DNA of 64,000 nucleotides from Trichocoleus desertorum ATA4-8-CV12 (lineage in GTDB: Bacteria; Cyanobacteriota; Cyanobacteriia; FACHB-46): the NCBI GenBank assembly GCA_019358975.1, contig JAHHIL010000009.1, positions 1 to 64,000 of the forward strand. The letters run 5' to 3'. Made by a program: the position numbers and the translations under genes. Of the stretch, positions 1 through 8,593 are shown one piece after another. The notes under the pieces are model-generated. The model saw nothing but the letters and a program-made list of their open reading frames with translations, did no database searches and was not told the DNA's origin. How positions within the stretch are numbered: position 1 is the stretch's first letter; each line of letters starts with the position of its first letter.

Positions 1-105
1 ACTTTGACGAGGATTGGGTGCTATCTTGGCTTTCAAACTATTCTTTTTTCTAGGTGCGGGGGCCGACTGATTCGGTGCGCTTTCGCGTCCCGTTTCCCTC
101 GACCG

Positions 106-142
106 CTTAGCCAATATAACGAGAACTAGAACAACTTGTCAA
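106..142 (-). promoter_or_regulatory. Candidate sigma70-type promoter reading out of the window start
   Basis: Read on the minus strand there is TTGACA (137-142), an 18-base spacer and TATATT (113-118), close to the consensus of housekeeping promoters. The transcript would begin near 106 and leave the window at base 1. The minus strand from 114 to 1 is also open for 38 codons from a TTG, with a basic, Pro/Ser-rich product. That TTG overlaps the -10 box, so it cannot be the start if this promoter is used. No ATG is present in the visible leader. What the transcript encodes cannot be told from here. Confidence 0.4.
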
Positions 143-257
143 CCCCCAAAATCAAATTTCCTCCCTAAAAACCAGGAAAGCTTGCGGGGGAGAGGAATTG
201 TAGCTTTTCAGGTATCTTAATCTCGCCCAGAAAACAAGTAGAGTGCTTTGAGAGTTC

Positions 258-292
258 ATGGGTTCATGGTGAGCTAGACCCCATGAACCCAT
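258..292. repeat. 12-bp perfect inverted repeat
   Basis: ATGGGTTCATGG (258-269) and its exact complement (281-292) flank an 11-base spacer. No T-run follows on either side, so it is not a typical intrinsic terminator. It lies between a leftward promoter near 110 and the Fur-box-like site upstream of the porin. It could be an operator or a transcript hairpin. Apart from this repeat and the Fur-like site, nothing else is recognised in 143-546. Confidence 0.5.
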
Positions 293-331
293 TGCTGGCA
301 TAGTTTGCTTCTCGATAGAGATTTAAGTCAT

Positions 332-350
332 AATTTTGATTATCATTCTC
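332..350 (+). promoter_or_regulatory. Candidate Fur box upstream of the porin gene
   Basis: The 19 bases AATTTTGATTATCATTCTC match the classical Fur consensus GATAATGATAATCATTATC at 14 of 19 positions, including a TGATTATCATT core. The site lies about 200 bases before the porin start codon. Porins of this SLH/OprB type are linked in cyanobacteria to iron uptake and iron limitation, so Fur control is plausible. The match is by eye only. Confidence 0.45.
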
Positions 351-546
351 ACTGACATATCCAAATCATGTCAGTGAATCGAAGGCTGCGTGAAGCTGGA
401 CCCTATCGTGTTATGCCGAGGTGGGGGATTGTGCCTGCGTAGAAAAAGGTTCATTTTAGCTAATTAGGAGTCGTTGGCAGCAACTTACTGGACTGCTAAA
501 GGTGTGAGCTAACGAATCACAATCAGGTGTGAGGAGCATAATACTA

Positions 547-2301
547 ATGACTGCAATTTCTTTCTGTCGTTCTTTACTAATCTCTCCGTTGGTTTTCGGG
601 GTTGTGACGGCGGTTGAGGCTTCTGCGATCGCGAGCGAAGTTCTGGCAAGTATGCAGACTAGTGGAGATATTTCAGTTACTCATTCAGTTACTCAACTCG
701 TCCAACCATCAACGGATGTAGCTGAATTGGTTGAAGAAAGTTCTCTTGAGCAAGTAACCTCTGTCTCTCAGTTGTCTGATGTTCAACCTACTGATTGGGC
801 TTTTCAGGCACTGCAATCCTTAGTGGAGCGCTATGGCTGTATTGCTGGCTATCCTGATGGAACCTATCGGGGCAATCGAGCTTTAACGCGCTATGAGTTT
901 GCCGCAGGGATGAATGCTTGCTTAGATCGAGTCAACGAATTGATTGCAGCAGGTACCGCTGACCTAGTTAGCAAAGAAGACTTGGCGACGTTGCAGCGAC
1001 TTCAAGAAGAATTCTCTGCGGAACTGGCTACTTTAAGAGGTCGAGTGGATGCTTTAGAGGCTCGAACTGCTGAGCTGGAAGCTAACCAATTTTCGACGAC
1101 CACTAAGCTGGAGGGAGAAGCAGTTTTTGCCGTCGCAGGGATTGCTGCGGGTGATAATGCGTTGGGGCAGGAAGTGGATAGAAGCACAGCGCTGGGCCAC
1201 CGCACGCGGTTAAATCTAGAAACAAGCTTTACAGGACGCGATTTACTTAGAACTCGACTGCAAGCTGAGGGTCTGGAGGCTTTATCGAGTAAAACATTAA
1301 CGCCAGAGGGAGATTTAGCATTTGCAGGAGAATCTGACAACGATGTTGGTCTTGATGCCTTGTTGTATAGCTTCCCCCTAGGAGAGAACACTGAAGTTGT
1401 GCTGGCTGCTAACTCTGGAGCGGCTGATGACTTTGCAAGTACCGTGAACTTTTTGGATGGTGATGGTGCGACGGGAGCGTTGTCTGCCTTTGGAACACGC
1501 CACCCCATTTACTACTTAGTTGAAGGAGCAGGCTTAGGCATTAGACATGAGTTTGGCGATGCTTTGGAATTAAGTTTGGGTTACTTGGCAAGTGATGCCG
1601 CAGAACCAAGCGAAAAGAGTGGTTTATTTGATGGTGCCTATGGCACGTTGGCGCAGCTTCTATTCAAACCTAGCGATCGCCTAAATATAGGCTTGACTTT
1701 CGTTCATGCTTACAATCGGGAAACTGGAACTGGCAGTAACCTCGCTAACCCTCAAGCTTTCCTCAGCGGTCTGTTTGACGAATCATCTCTTGGCACTAAC
1801 GACAATTTAGAAGGTTTAACGACCACTATTCCCATTATTAGCAACTCCTTTGGCGTTGAACTTTCTTGGCAACTGAGTCAGAAATTTGTTCTGGGTGGTT
1901 GGGCAGGATACACTTTCAATCGCACGCTCAGTTCTGTCGGTGGACTATTTGAACGGGGCGATTTTGAAACCGTTAACTGGGCTGTTACCCTTGCTTTCCC
2001 CGACTTAGGGAAGGAAGGCAATTTAGCAGGGATTATTGTTGGGATGGAGCCTAAAGTGGTTAATGCAGATATCAGAACGACCCCGGTGGCTCTAGCTCTA
2101 GCTGCTAACTTACCCGCTGGAATTACAGGCTCATTTGGGGAAGATCGAGATATTTCACTTCATCTAGAAGCCTTTTACCAGTATCAAGTTAATGACAATA
2201 TTTCCATCACTCCAGGCATCATCTGGCTAACTGCGCCTGATCATAATAGTGCCAACGATGACATTGTTATCGGTACGATTCGGACAACCTTTGCCTTTTA
2301 A
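547..2301 (+). CDS. Iron uptake porin (SLH domain plus OprB-type beta barrel)
   Basis: Outer-membrane porin of the cyanobacterial SLH-OprB family, which lets solutes, probably including iron, cross the outer membrane. The ATG at 547 follows GAGGAG by ten bases and begins a hydrophobic signal peptide. An upstream in-frame GTG at 529 overlaps that ribosome site and is less likely. After the signal comes an SLH domain (about residues 75-135, with PTDWAFQALQSLVERYGCI), which anchors to peptidoglycan. A short coiled coil (140-180) is followed by a long beta-rich barrel ending in Phe (TTFAF), as outer-membrane proteins do. Length (584 residues) is normal. A Fur-box-like site lies upstream and a hairpin terminator downstream. 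Iron transport itself is inferred from the family. Confidence 0.88.
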   Translation: MTAISFCRSLLISPLVFGVVTAVEASAIASEVLASMQTSGDISVTHSVTQLVQPSTDVAELVEESSLEQVTSVSQLSDVQPTDWAFQALQSLVERYGCIAGYPDGTYRGNRALTRYEFAAGMNACLDRVNELIAAGTADLVSKEDLATLQRLQEEFSAELATLRGRVDALEARTAELEANQFSTTTKLEGEAVFAVAGIAAGDNALGQEVDRSTALGHRTRLNLETSFTGRDLLRTRLQAEGLEALSSKTLTPEGDLAFAGESDNDVGLDALLYSFPLGENTEVVLAANSGAADDFASTVNFLDGDGATGALSAFGTRHPIYYLVEGAGLGIRHEFGDALELSLGYLASDAAEPSEKSGLFDGAYGTLAQLLFKPSDRLNIGLTFVHAYNRETGTGSNLANPQAFLSGLFDESSLGTNDNLEGLTTTIPIISNSFGVELSWQLSQKFVLGGWAGYTFNRTLSSVGGLFERGDFETVNWAVTLAFPDLGKEGNLAGIIVGMEPKVVNADIRTTPVALALAANLPAGITGSFGEDRDISLHLEAFYQYQVNDNISITPGIIWLTAPDHNSANDDIVIGTIRTTFAF

Positions 2302-2366
2302 AGGGTTTAACAGGTGTTGCTAGGAAACTAGTGAAGCGACTTGGCAGAGATTCTTTAGTTGGATTA

Positions 2367-2394
2367 GGGGCGCAGTTGTTGTGCCCTTATTTTT
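2367..2394 (+). terminator. Intrinsic terminator of the porin gene
   Basis: GGGCGCA (2368-2374) pairs with TGTGCCC (2380-2386) with one G-U pair around a five-base loop. TTATTTTT follows. It sits 66 bases after the porin stop codon. Confidence 0.65.
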
Positions 2395-2548
2395 GCTAGC
2401 TATTTGCGATCGCTTCGTGACGGTGTAACTTGACACTGACAGAGATCTAGGGTTGTCTTAAGACTACGGTGCATCATCTCAGGCAGCTTTCAATTGCCTG
2501 ATTATTGATTGCTAGGTTTGGCAGACTAGACTTGTGAGGAGAGTGTGA

Positions 2549-3025
2549 ATGCGCCGTTTTTTTAGGTTTGCAGTTATGGTTTTAGGCACTACTGCAATGG
2601 CCCTCTTGGCGACTAGTTGTGGGGAAAGTAAAGTTGTCCAGTGCAACAAGTTAATTGACGTTATTAATAAAGGACAATCTCTCGCGAGTTCGGGCATAAA
2701 TGGCAATGACCCTGCTGCGATGAATCAGCTAGCTACCAATCTCGATGGACTCAGCAAAGAGATCAAGGGGGTACAGGTTCAGGATGCAAAGTTGCAAGAA
2801 TTTCAAACTAACTTTGCCAGAATTTACCAAACTTTGGCCCAATCTTCTCGAGAGATTGCCAATGCGGTCGCCAGTCTGCGTCAGACCCAACCCACAGGGG
2901 CTGGAGCGGCACAAGCTAAGGAGATTCAAGCCAAGGCTCAGTCTGCGACTCAAATAGCGTTAAAGACAGCTCAGGAAGAAAGTAGGTTCGTCAGTGACCT
3001 CAATGGTTATTGCGAAGCGCAATAG
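2549..3025 (+). CDS. Conserved cyanobacterial lipoprotein of unknown function
   Basis: A 158-residue secreted protein. The N-terminus has two Arg, a hydrophobic stretch and a lipobox-like ATSC (Cys near residue 24), so it is probably lipid-anchored. The mature part is Gln/Ala-rich and mostly alpha-helical, with a likely coiled coil from about 40 to 140. Its first and last segments each hold a Cys (VVQCNKL and NGYCEAQ), which could pair. The ATG follows GAGGAG by eight bases. I recognise the general type from cyanobacterial genomes but not a function. It is convergent with the hydrolase gene that follows. Confidence 0.75.
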   Translation: MRRFFRFAVMVLGTTAMALLATSCGESKVVQCNKLIDVINKGQSLASSGINGNDPAAMNQLATNLDGLSKEIKGVQVQDAKLQEFQTNFARIYQTLAQSSREIANAVASLRQTQPTGAGAAQAKEIQAKAQSATQIALKTAQEESRFVSDLNGYCEAQ

Positions 3026-3048
3026 ATTAGCGATCGCATCACTTTATG

Positions 3049-3945
3049 TCAGTCACTCAAACCAGAACACGTGGAGGGACTCGAAGAAATGGCATCAGTT
3101 GGGTTAGCAAAAAACTGCAATACTAACTCTGCCATTTCATTGAAGTATTTTTGGGGCAAAGCGTGGTCAGCCTCTGGAATAATCGACAGCTGGGCTTTTG
3201 GAATTTCTGTCGCATAGGTTTGGCTATGCCACAACGGGATGGTTTCGTCGCGATCGCCTGTAATGACTAACGTGGGCACTTGCAACTGATGAATCTGTTG
3301 CTCCACTGTATCAATCGCATCTTCGGGTCGCAGTCTATCTAAGAGAAAGGAACGAGCCGCAGGTTGAGCTTTCAGCTCCTGACGAAACCAGCTGAGTTGC
3401 GCGATCGCCGCTTGCTGACCCACTAACCCTGCCAGCGGTTTAACTAAACGTAGGCCCCAGTCAACCACTGGCACAGGCCATAACAGCGGACGCAAATGAT
3501 CGTAGCGACCACAGAAGCTATCGTCTCGAATTCCAGCTGCTGCTGCCAGAACCAGACCGTTCACTGCATCGGGATACTGCAAGGCGTAAGCCGCTGCCAC
3601 CCAGCCGCCGAACGAATGCCCCATGATGTAACAGGAACCTAAGCTCAGCGCTTCCACCACCTGTCGGACAAAAGCGATCTCTGTCGCAATGTCGTAGCGA
3701 ATGGCAGGCTTACCCGATTCTCCAAAACCCAGTAGATCTAAACTGATGCAGCGATAGCGCGATCGCAACTTCTCCATCAGAGGCAACCAACAAGCTCCTG
3801 TACCTAGAAACCCATGTAACAGCAGCAGCGTCGGACCACTGCCCACTTCCAAGTAGGCCGCTGGCTGAGAACTGACATCAAGTTGCCCAAGCGGTAGGGT
3901 TACGGTCAGGATGTATGGGTTAGTCAATGTTTCCAACTCGATCAA
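3049..3945 (-). CDS. Alpha/beta-fold hydrolase
   Basis: A hydrolase of the alpha/beta superfamily (298 residues), probably an esterase or a related C-C or epoxide hydrolase. The oxyanion-hole motif HGFLGTG lies at 44-50. The nucleophile elbow GHSFGG has its Ser at 111. A likely acid is Asp233 in GDRDETIP, and the catalytic His is 261 in EADHALPQ. All three triad members are therefore present. There is no signal peptide, so it should be cytoplasmic. The substrate cannot be told from sequence. The gene stands alone, convergent with the lipoprotein gene 23 bases away. Confidence 0.85.
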   Translation of the reverse strand: MIELETLTNPYILTVTLPLGQLDVSSQPAAYLEVGSGPTLLLLHGFLGTGACWLPLMEKLRSRYRCISLDLLGFGESGKPAIRYDIATEIAFVRQVVEALSLGSCYIMGHSFGGWVAAAYALQYPDAVNGLVLAAAAGIRDDSFCGRYDHLRPLLWPVPVVDWGLRLVKPLAGLVGQQAAIAQLSWFRQELKAQPAARSFLLDRLRPEDAIDTVEQQIHQLQVPTLVITGDRDETIPLWHSQTYATEIPKAQLSIIPEADHALPQKYFNEMAELVLQFFANPTDAISSSPSTCSGLSD

Positions 3946-4013
3946 TACAACTCAATAAATAACTGTGAAAAGCGTTACACTTCATTGCAGAGTTCAAAGA
4001 TCAGCTTAACGGC

Positions 4014-4268
4014 ATGATAACTTTTTTGATGTCGATTGATGGCGCAGAGTTAGGGAAGGAGAACGCTTTGGAGTCGCATTTACATCAGTCAATCAATTAT
4101 TCCTCTCGCGAAGACTTTAGCGAGTATGTAGCTCATCTCCAGCTTCACATGACGTTACAGGCTCGCAACTTGATCCCGCCACTGATCCAGGCATCCGATA
4201 GCCGAGAACAGTTGCTCCAACAGACCCAGGCTACTATTGAAAAGATCATTTCTCGCCAAGCCGCATAA
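4014..4268 (+). CDS. Small hypothetical protein
   Basis: An 84-residue, mostly helical, soluble protein with many Gln and Glu. No domain is recognised. A second in-frame ATG at 4029 could be the true start. The reading frame is followed 36 bases later by a convincing intrinsic terminator, which supports a real transcription unit. It is divergent from the hydrolase gene, with about 70 bases between them. Confidence 0.55.
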   Translation: MITFLMSIDGAELGKENALESHLHQSINYSSREDFSEYVAHLQLHMTLQARNLIPPLIQASDSREQLLQQTQATIEKIISRQAA

Positions 4269-4304
4269 TTTTGTCTTTATCTAAAAACTCCATACATTTG
4301 TATT

Positions 4305-4335
4305 AATCAGGGCATAACGCTCTGATTTTTCTTTT
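4305..4335 (+). terminator. Intrinsic terminator of the small hypothetical gene
   Basis: AATCAGGG (4305-4312) pairs with CTCTGATT (4320-4327), with one G-U pair, around a seven-base loop. It runs into TTTTTCTTTT. Confidence 0.65.
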
Positions 4336-4513
4336 GTTTAGCCTCTATTTGGCCTCTGTTTAGCTTCTTGCAAGGCGATCGCTCAGGGGCAAATTTCTAT
4401 AAATCAATCTGTAGTCTAGATGACAAAATGTAACAAATTTCTACATCATGGGAAAGGGACTATTGCTCTATTCCCAGCGTGGGCAACTACGGATTGGTAG
4501 AAGGAACTATATT

Positions 4514-5767
4514 TTGAAAGCTTTTACAGATTTAGCACCTGAGCCTCGCCGCAACTTATTAGTTTTGTTTGCCACCGGACTCCTATTTTGGTGTAGTTTG
4601 GCTTCTTTGCTGCCAACACTGCCACTCTACGTGCAAGAGATCGGTGGTACTAGCCAACAAATTGGCATTGTGATGGGAGCCTTTGCCATTGGCTTGCTGT
4701 TGTCTCGCGCTTGGCTCGGAAATTTAGCCGATAACCGCAGTCGCAAGATTGTGTTGTTGATTGGCATGACGGTTGTTGCGATCGCTCCCCTCGGCTATTT
4801 GTTCGTCTCTTCCATCCCATTGCTGATTGCAGTTCGAGCCTTTCATGGCGTCAGCATTGCGGCTTTTGGGACTGCCTATAGCGCTTTAAGCGTCGATCTT
4901 TCGCCAGGGAAAAACCGTGGTGAGTTGGTGGGCTATATGAGCTTGGTTAACCCAATCGGTGTAGCGATCGGACCTGCTATAGGTGGGTTGATCCAAGCAG
5001 CGGTAGGGTATATCCCTTTATTTCTCTTATCGGCTCTATTGGGTTTGATTGGGCTACTCAGCGCAGTGCAAGTCCGCGAACCCAATCGCCCCCTCGTTGA
5101 TGGACATTCTATCTCCAGTCATTCATCCAATCAGTTTTGGCGTTTATTACTCAGCCCCCGAATTCGCATCCCAGCTTTAGTGATGCTGCTGATTGGTCTA
5201 GCATTTGGGACGCTAAGTACTTTTGTGCCGCTGTATATTGCTGAGGCTAAAGTTGATCTAAATGCTGGATTTTTTTATACAGCCGCTGCGATCGCCAGCT
5301 TTGGGATTCGTCTCGTGACAGGTCGAGCTTCCGATCGCTATGGACGCGGACTATTCATCAGTATGAGCCTTGTCTTTTACTCACTGTCCATGCTGTTGCT
5401 ATGGACTGCAAATAGCGCTCAGGTTTTCTTAGTTGCGGGTTTTATAGAGGGTGCTGGTGCAGGCACACTCATTCCGATGATGGTGGCGCTGATGGCAGAT
5501 CGATCTTATCCACAAGAGCGAGCTAAAGTTTTAGCGCTCTGTGTGAGCGGCTTTGATGTCGGGATTGCAATCGCTGGCCCCATTTTCGGTTCTGTAGCCG
5601 AACAAGTCGGGTACCGGAGCTTATTCGGCTTTTGTGCTATTCTCGCGTTTGCAGGTTTACTCGTTTTCGCCACTCAATCTAGCAAAAACCTGGCCTACTC
5701 ATTCAAATTCGCTTCAGGTCGAGGTCACGATCTTTATGCAGTTGAGCAAACGCACCAAAAAAATTAA
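4514..5767 (+). CDS. Major facilitator superfamily transporter
   Basis: A twelve-helix MFS membrane transporter, probably an exporter. The loop between helices 2 and 3 carries the family motif as GNLADNRSRK, and a related GRASDRYGRG marks the second half. The TTG at 4514 is preferred: AAGGA lies eight bases before it, and homologues as I remember them begin MKAF. An in-frame ATG at 4448 would add 22 unlikely residues. The substrate is unknown. The stop codon runs into a hairpin shared with the tRNA gene on the other strand. Confidence 0.82.
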   Translation: MKAFTDLAPEPRRNLLVLFATGLLFWCSLASLLPTLPLYVQEIGGTSQQIGIVMGAFAIGLLLSRAWLGNLADNRSRKIVLLIGMTVVAIAPLGYLFVSSIPLLIAVRAFHGVSIAAFGTAYSALSVDLSPGKNRGELVGYMSLVNPIGVAIGPAIGGLIQAAVGYIPLFLLSALLGLIGLLSAVQVREPNRPLVDGHSISSHSSNQFWRLLLSPRIRIPALVMLLIGLAFGTLSTFVPLYIAEAKVDLNAGFFYTAAAIASFGIRLVTGRASDRYGRGLFISMSLVFYSLSMLLLWTANSAQVFLVAGFIEGAGAGTLIPMMVALMADRSYPQERAKVLALCVSGFDVGIAIAGPIFGSVAEQVGYRSLFGFCAILAFAGLLVFATQSSKNLAYSFKFASGRGHDLYAVEQTHQKN

Positions 5768-5796
5768 AGGGCAGGCAACTAAGCCTACCCTTTTTT
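5766..5796. terminator. Bidirectional terminator between the MFS gene and tRNA-Arg
   Basis: AAAGGGCAGGC (5766-5776) faces GCCTACCCTTT (5783-5793) with a six-base loop. T-runs lie on both sides (TTTTTT on plus; TTTAATTTTTTT on minus). The one imperfect pair is C-A in the plus transcript but U-G in the minus transcript, so the hairpin suits the tRNA transcript slightly better. Confidence 0.7.
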
Positions 5797-5799
5797 GAC

Positions 5800-5872
5800 G
5801 GGCTAGGAGGGATTCGAACCCCCGACACCGTGGTCCGTAGCCACGTGCTCTAGTCCACTGAGCTACAAGCCC
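5800..5872 (-). tRNA. tRNA-Arg (anticodon ACG)
   Basis: On the minus strand the sequence folds as a full cloverleaf: acceptor GGGCTTG with CTAGCCC (one T-T mismatch at pair 6-67), D arm GCTC/GAGC, anticodon stem CGTGG/CCACG with loop CTACGGA, and T arm GGGGG/CCCTC (with one G-T pair) around TTCGAAT. The anticodon ACG reads arginine CGN codons after A34 is converted to inosine. CCA is not encoded. Confidence 0.93.
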
Positions 5873-5906
5873 CCGACAAGAATTTATAGTAACACAAGTC
5901 ACTCAA

Positions 5907-6449
5907 ATGACACAACAATTTTTTCCTGAAAGCCCAAATTCAGCCGCTAGCCAGCCATTGAGCCATTTGGACTCAGCAGGACAGGCTCAGATGGTAGATG
6001 TTTCCACTAAAAAGACCACAGTTCGCCAAGCGATCGCGGTAGGCCAAGTCCGCATGCGTCCAGACACGCTGGCAGCAATCCAAGAGGGTAATGCGCCTAA
6101 GGGGGATGTAGTGAGCACAGCCCGACTGGCCGGGATTATGGCCGCTAAGCAAACGGCCCAATTGATTCCGCTCTGCCATCCTCTACCACTACATAAAGTC
6201 GAAGTTTGGCTTACGCCTGACCCTCAGCTACCCGGTTATCAAATTCGGGCAGAAGTGAAAACCAAAGCTGAAACGGGGGTAGAAATGGAAGCCTTAACCG
6301 CTGTCTCCGTCACAGCCTTGACCCTCTACGACATGGCTAAAGCTTTGGAAAAATCGATCCAAATTGAATCAATTCGTTTATTGAGTAAAACGGGAGGTAA
6401 ATCAGGAGATTACCAAGCCGAAGTTGTAGGTAGTGAGACGCAGATCTAA
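5907..6449 (+). CDS. moaC: Cyclic pyranopterin monophosphate synthase MoaC
   Basis: Second enzyme of molybdenum cofactor synthesis. It closes the cyclic pyranopterin from the MoaA product. Family motifs are intact: [15 protein letters not shown] near residues 90-105, [20 protein letters not shown] near 127-146, and [10 protein letters not shown] near the end. The N-terminal 25 residues are Ser/Gln-rich and longer than in E. coli MoaC. A cytoplasmic hexamer is expected from the family. No other Mo-cofactor genes are in the window. Confidence 0.95.
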   Translation: MTQQFFPESPNSAASQPLSHLDSAGQAQMVDVSTKKTTVRQAIAVGQVRMRPDTLAAIQEGNAPKGDVVSTARLAGIMAAKQTAQLIPLCHPLPLHKVEVWLTPDPQLPGYQIRAEVKTKAETGVEMEALTAVSVTALTLYDMAKALEKSIQIESIRLLSKTGGKSGDYQAEVVGSETQI

Positions 6450-6544
6450 CTTTAAACAAAAGCTACAGATGGTTGACATTACGTAGTCTTGAACCCGATG
6501 CTAAGGAAAACTCTTTTACAAACTCATTAGACTAGACCGTTTAA

Positions 6545-6973
6545 ATGAACAAAATTGCCATACTAGATGACGATGAGCACTGGTGTTTTTCAGTTCAACG
6601 ATTCCTTAGAGGTAGTTTTGAAGTTTCCGCTTTTCACTCTATTAGTGAGCTAATTCCTAAAGTTTCTCAATACGATCTGGTGATTGTGGATTTCTCAATT
6701 CCACCGACCCAATATCAAGAAAACATCGATGGCTGCGAAATTATTCAACGAATTAAACAGGGATTAAGCCACCCACCCATTTTGGTTCTTGCCACTGCAT
6801 TCATCAGCAAAAACAGTTTGGAATTAGGCCGACAACTTTGCCCAGAGGCAGATTTTTTTATTGCTAAGGATGCTGGTTTAGAATTTATTTTGACAACGGT
6901 CAAACAGTTACTGAGGACTCAAAATTCCTATTACTCATCCAGCTTGAATACTGAAGTTACTTCAATAGCCTAA
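6545..6973 (+). CDS. Single-domain response regulator (CheY-like)
   Basis: A stand-alone receiver domain of 142 residues. The acidic pocket is LDDDE (residues 8-11), the phosphoacceptor is Asp49 in VIVDFSIP, and the conserved Lys is 108 in IAKDA. No output domain follows. Such proteins relay phosphate or act by protein contact. No kinase lies next to it. It converges with the stress-protein gene, with the stop codons 12 bases apart. Confidence 0.82.
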   Translation: MNKIAILDDDEHWCFSVQRFLRGSFEVSAFHSISELIPKVSQYDLVIVDFSIPPTQYQENIDGCEIIQRIKQGLSHPPILVLATAFISKNSLELGRQLCPEADFFIAKDAGLEFILTTVKQLLRTQNSYYSSSLNTEVTSIA

Positions 6974-6984
6974 ACTTTGATTGA

Positions 6985-7512
6985 TTAGGATTTGGAAGTG
7001 GAGTAGTAGCTTAATATTTCCTGCCCCCGACGTACCAATTTTTCAGATCCTTCCATCATCAAAAGATATCGCCCTTGCTTCAAGTAGTGGCGGTAAATTC
7101 CAGATGTGCTGCCTTCTCCCAGTAAGCCGAGTAAGGCTCCTACCACAGCACCACAAAAACCACTCACGATACCGCTCGCTACGGTTATGAGTAGTAGATT
7201 AAGGTTGATGGAAAGCTCTAAACCTAAATGGATGAATAGCGTGCCGATAAATCCGATCGCAGAGCCGAGAGTTCCAGCAAAAATTGCCAGAGCCTGGGCT
7301 TTACGAGTGGCGATCTGCATTGGCTTCAAAAGTCCTACGCGTTCGGGACTGCTATACCCTTTACCAACGATCGCCAAATGCTCTGGAGAAATTCCGTGAG
7401 ATTGCAAATGTCGATAAGCTTGAAAAGCAGCTGCTTCGTCGGAAAGGATGAAAACAGTTAAATGAGAACGACGAGCTAGGGTCGCTTGGTGGAGAAATCG
7501 TTTAACAGTCAC
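6985..7512 (-). CDS. YflT-like general stress membrane protein
   Basis: A 175-residue protein. Residues 15-60 (TVFILSDEAAAFQAYRHL and following) look like the heat-induced stress protein YflT / general stress protein 17M domain. Two Gly-rich hydrophobic segments follow (about 75-100 and 105-130, with AVVGALLGLLG), resembling a glycine-zipper membrane anchor. The C-terminus is basic and soluble. The function is unknown; a role in stress or membrane homeostasis is inferred only from the family. Confidence 0.7.
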   Translation of the reverse strand: MTVKRFLHQATLARRSHLTVFILSDEAAAFQAYRHLQSHGISPEHLAIVGKGYSSPERVGLLKPMQIATRKAQALAIFAGTLGSAIGFIGTLFIHLGLELSINLNLLLITVASGIVSGFCGAVVGALLGLLGEGSTSGIYRHYLKQGRYLLMMEGSEKLVRRGQEILSYYSTSKS

Positions 7513-7859
7513 AAGACTAAGCTGGGTTAAGAAATAGATGGCTTTGCCTGATTCTAATCTTAGTTTCTAGTTAGGTTTTCGGTTTGCGTTGCAATTTAAC
7601 TAAATTCTTGATCTTTGTGGATTTTTGCGTCCCTAGACAGGCACTCTCTTTGCATCAGACTCGCTACTAGTGTTTGTACAAGCTGCTTACAGCGATCGCT
7701 AGCGCTTTGAAATCGTCTTGCTGGCTAGGCTCATGGAAGCTAACAAGCAGTTAAAGTAGCTCTTAAGTAATGGAGTCATGACATTAAGGCAGAACTGGAC
7801 AACACAGAAATAGGTAATACAGAGCAGAGGAATATGGAATTACAAGGGTGTCGCATTGT
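7513..7859. other. Spacer between two divergently transcribed genes
   Basis: No gene, RNA or strong hairpin is recognised. It contains one HIP1-like GCGATCGC near 7693 and must hold promoters for both flanking genes. Confidence 0.4.
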
Positions 7860-8246
7860 ATGACTGACAATCGGGCAGTATTGGCAGCCAATCAAGCTTT
7901 TTACCGAGCTTTTGAACGAAAAGATATGGCAGCAATGCAGGCAGTGTGGTCTAAAGGCACAGGGAGCCTCTGCATTCATCCAGGGCGACTAGCTCTACGA
8001 GGTTGGGAGGCCATTGGCAGCTCTTGGGAGAAAATCTTCAAAAACACTAGCTATCTCGAAATTGAGGTAGAGGTGATTAGGAGCGAGGTTAACGGCGCGA
8101 TCGCGTATGTCGTGGTGCTCGAAAAGTTATTTCAAGTAGTTGGCAACCAAAGAGTTCAGGCTCAATCAATGGCAACTAACATCTTTGAGTGCATGGCTCA
8201 GGAATGGTATCTGGTGCATCACCACGGCAGCCCTCTAGCTCGCTAG
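7860..8246 (+). CDS. Nuclear transport factor 2 / SnoaL-like protein
   Basis: A small (128-residue) cone-shaped alpha+beta barrel protein of the NTF2-like superfamily. It opens with two helices (LAANQAFYRAFERKDMAAMQ), then W-S-K-G and IHPGRLALRGWEAIGSSWE, typical of the SnoaL_3 group, and ends in beta strands with WYLVHHHGSP. Such proteins bind small ligands or act as ketosteroid-isomerase-like enzymes. No specific activity can be assigned. The ATG at 7860 is preferred over a GTG at 7848 because AAGGG lies 11 bases before it. Confidence 0.8.
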   Translation: MTDNRAVLAANQAFYRAFERKDMAAMQAVWSKGTGSLCIHPGRLALRGWEAIGSSWEKIFKNTSYLEIEVEVIRSEVNGAIAYVVVLEKLFQVVGNQRVQAQSMATNIFECMAQEWYLVHHHGSPLAR

Positions 8247-8593
8247 CTTGTAACTAATGTTTGAGAACCGCTTGTGGCTTTTCCGAGCTGCTAGACTTTG
8301 TGCCAAAATGGGGCTGTTACTTACTTAACCAGTCCAAGCGTGCGATCGCTCCAAAAGTGGAAGCAGAAATATTTTGCTTTCAGAAGTCAACCCTTTAGCC
8401 AGTGTAGTTCTCATCATTCACACCAACCCTAGGAAGCGTTCTAGCTCTGGCTTGAGGAAGGATTTAGCTAGTATATGTTAAGACTATTGACATAGCCTCA
8501 ATTTAATTCCCCCTAAAACTTTGAAATCCAGGCAGGCTTAGGTAAGCAGCCTGCGTTGCTCACCTCACACACCCTAAAAGGAAAGATAGAGTC
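8247..8593. other. Upstream region of vipp1
   Basis: No gene is recognised in 347 bases. The last 30 bases include AAAGGAAAG, the likely ribosome site of vipp1. The segment probably holds its promoter; no clear boxes stand out. Confidence 0.35.

Noticed and set aside
1002-1508. Long minus-strand open frame inside the porin gene
   Set aside because: It is opposite a well-supported gene, has Ser/Arg/Lys-rich composition and no ribosome site.
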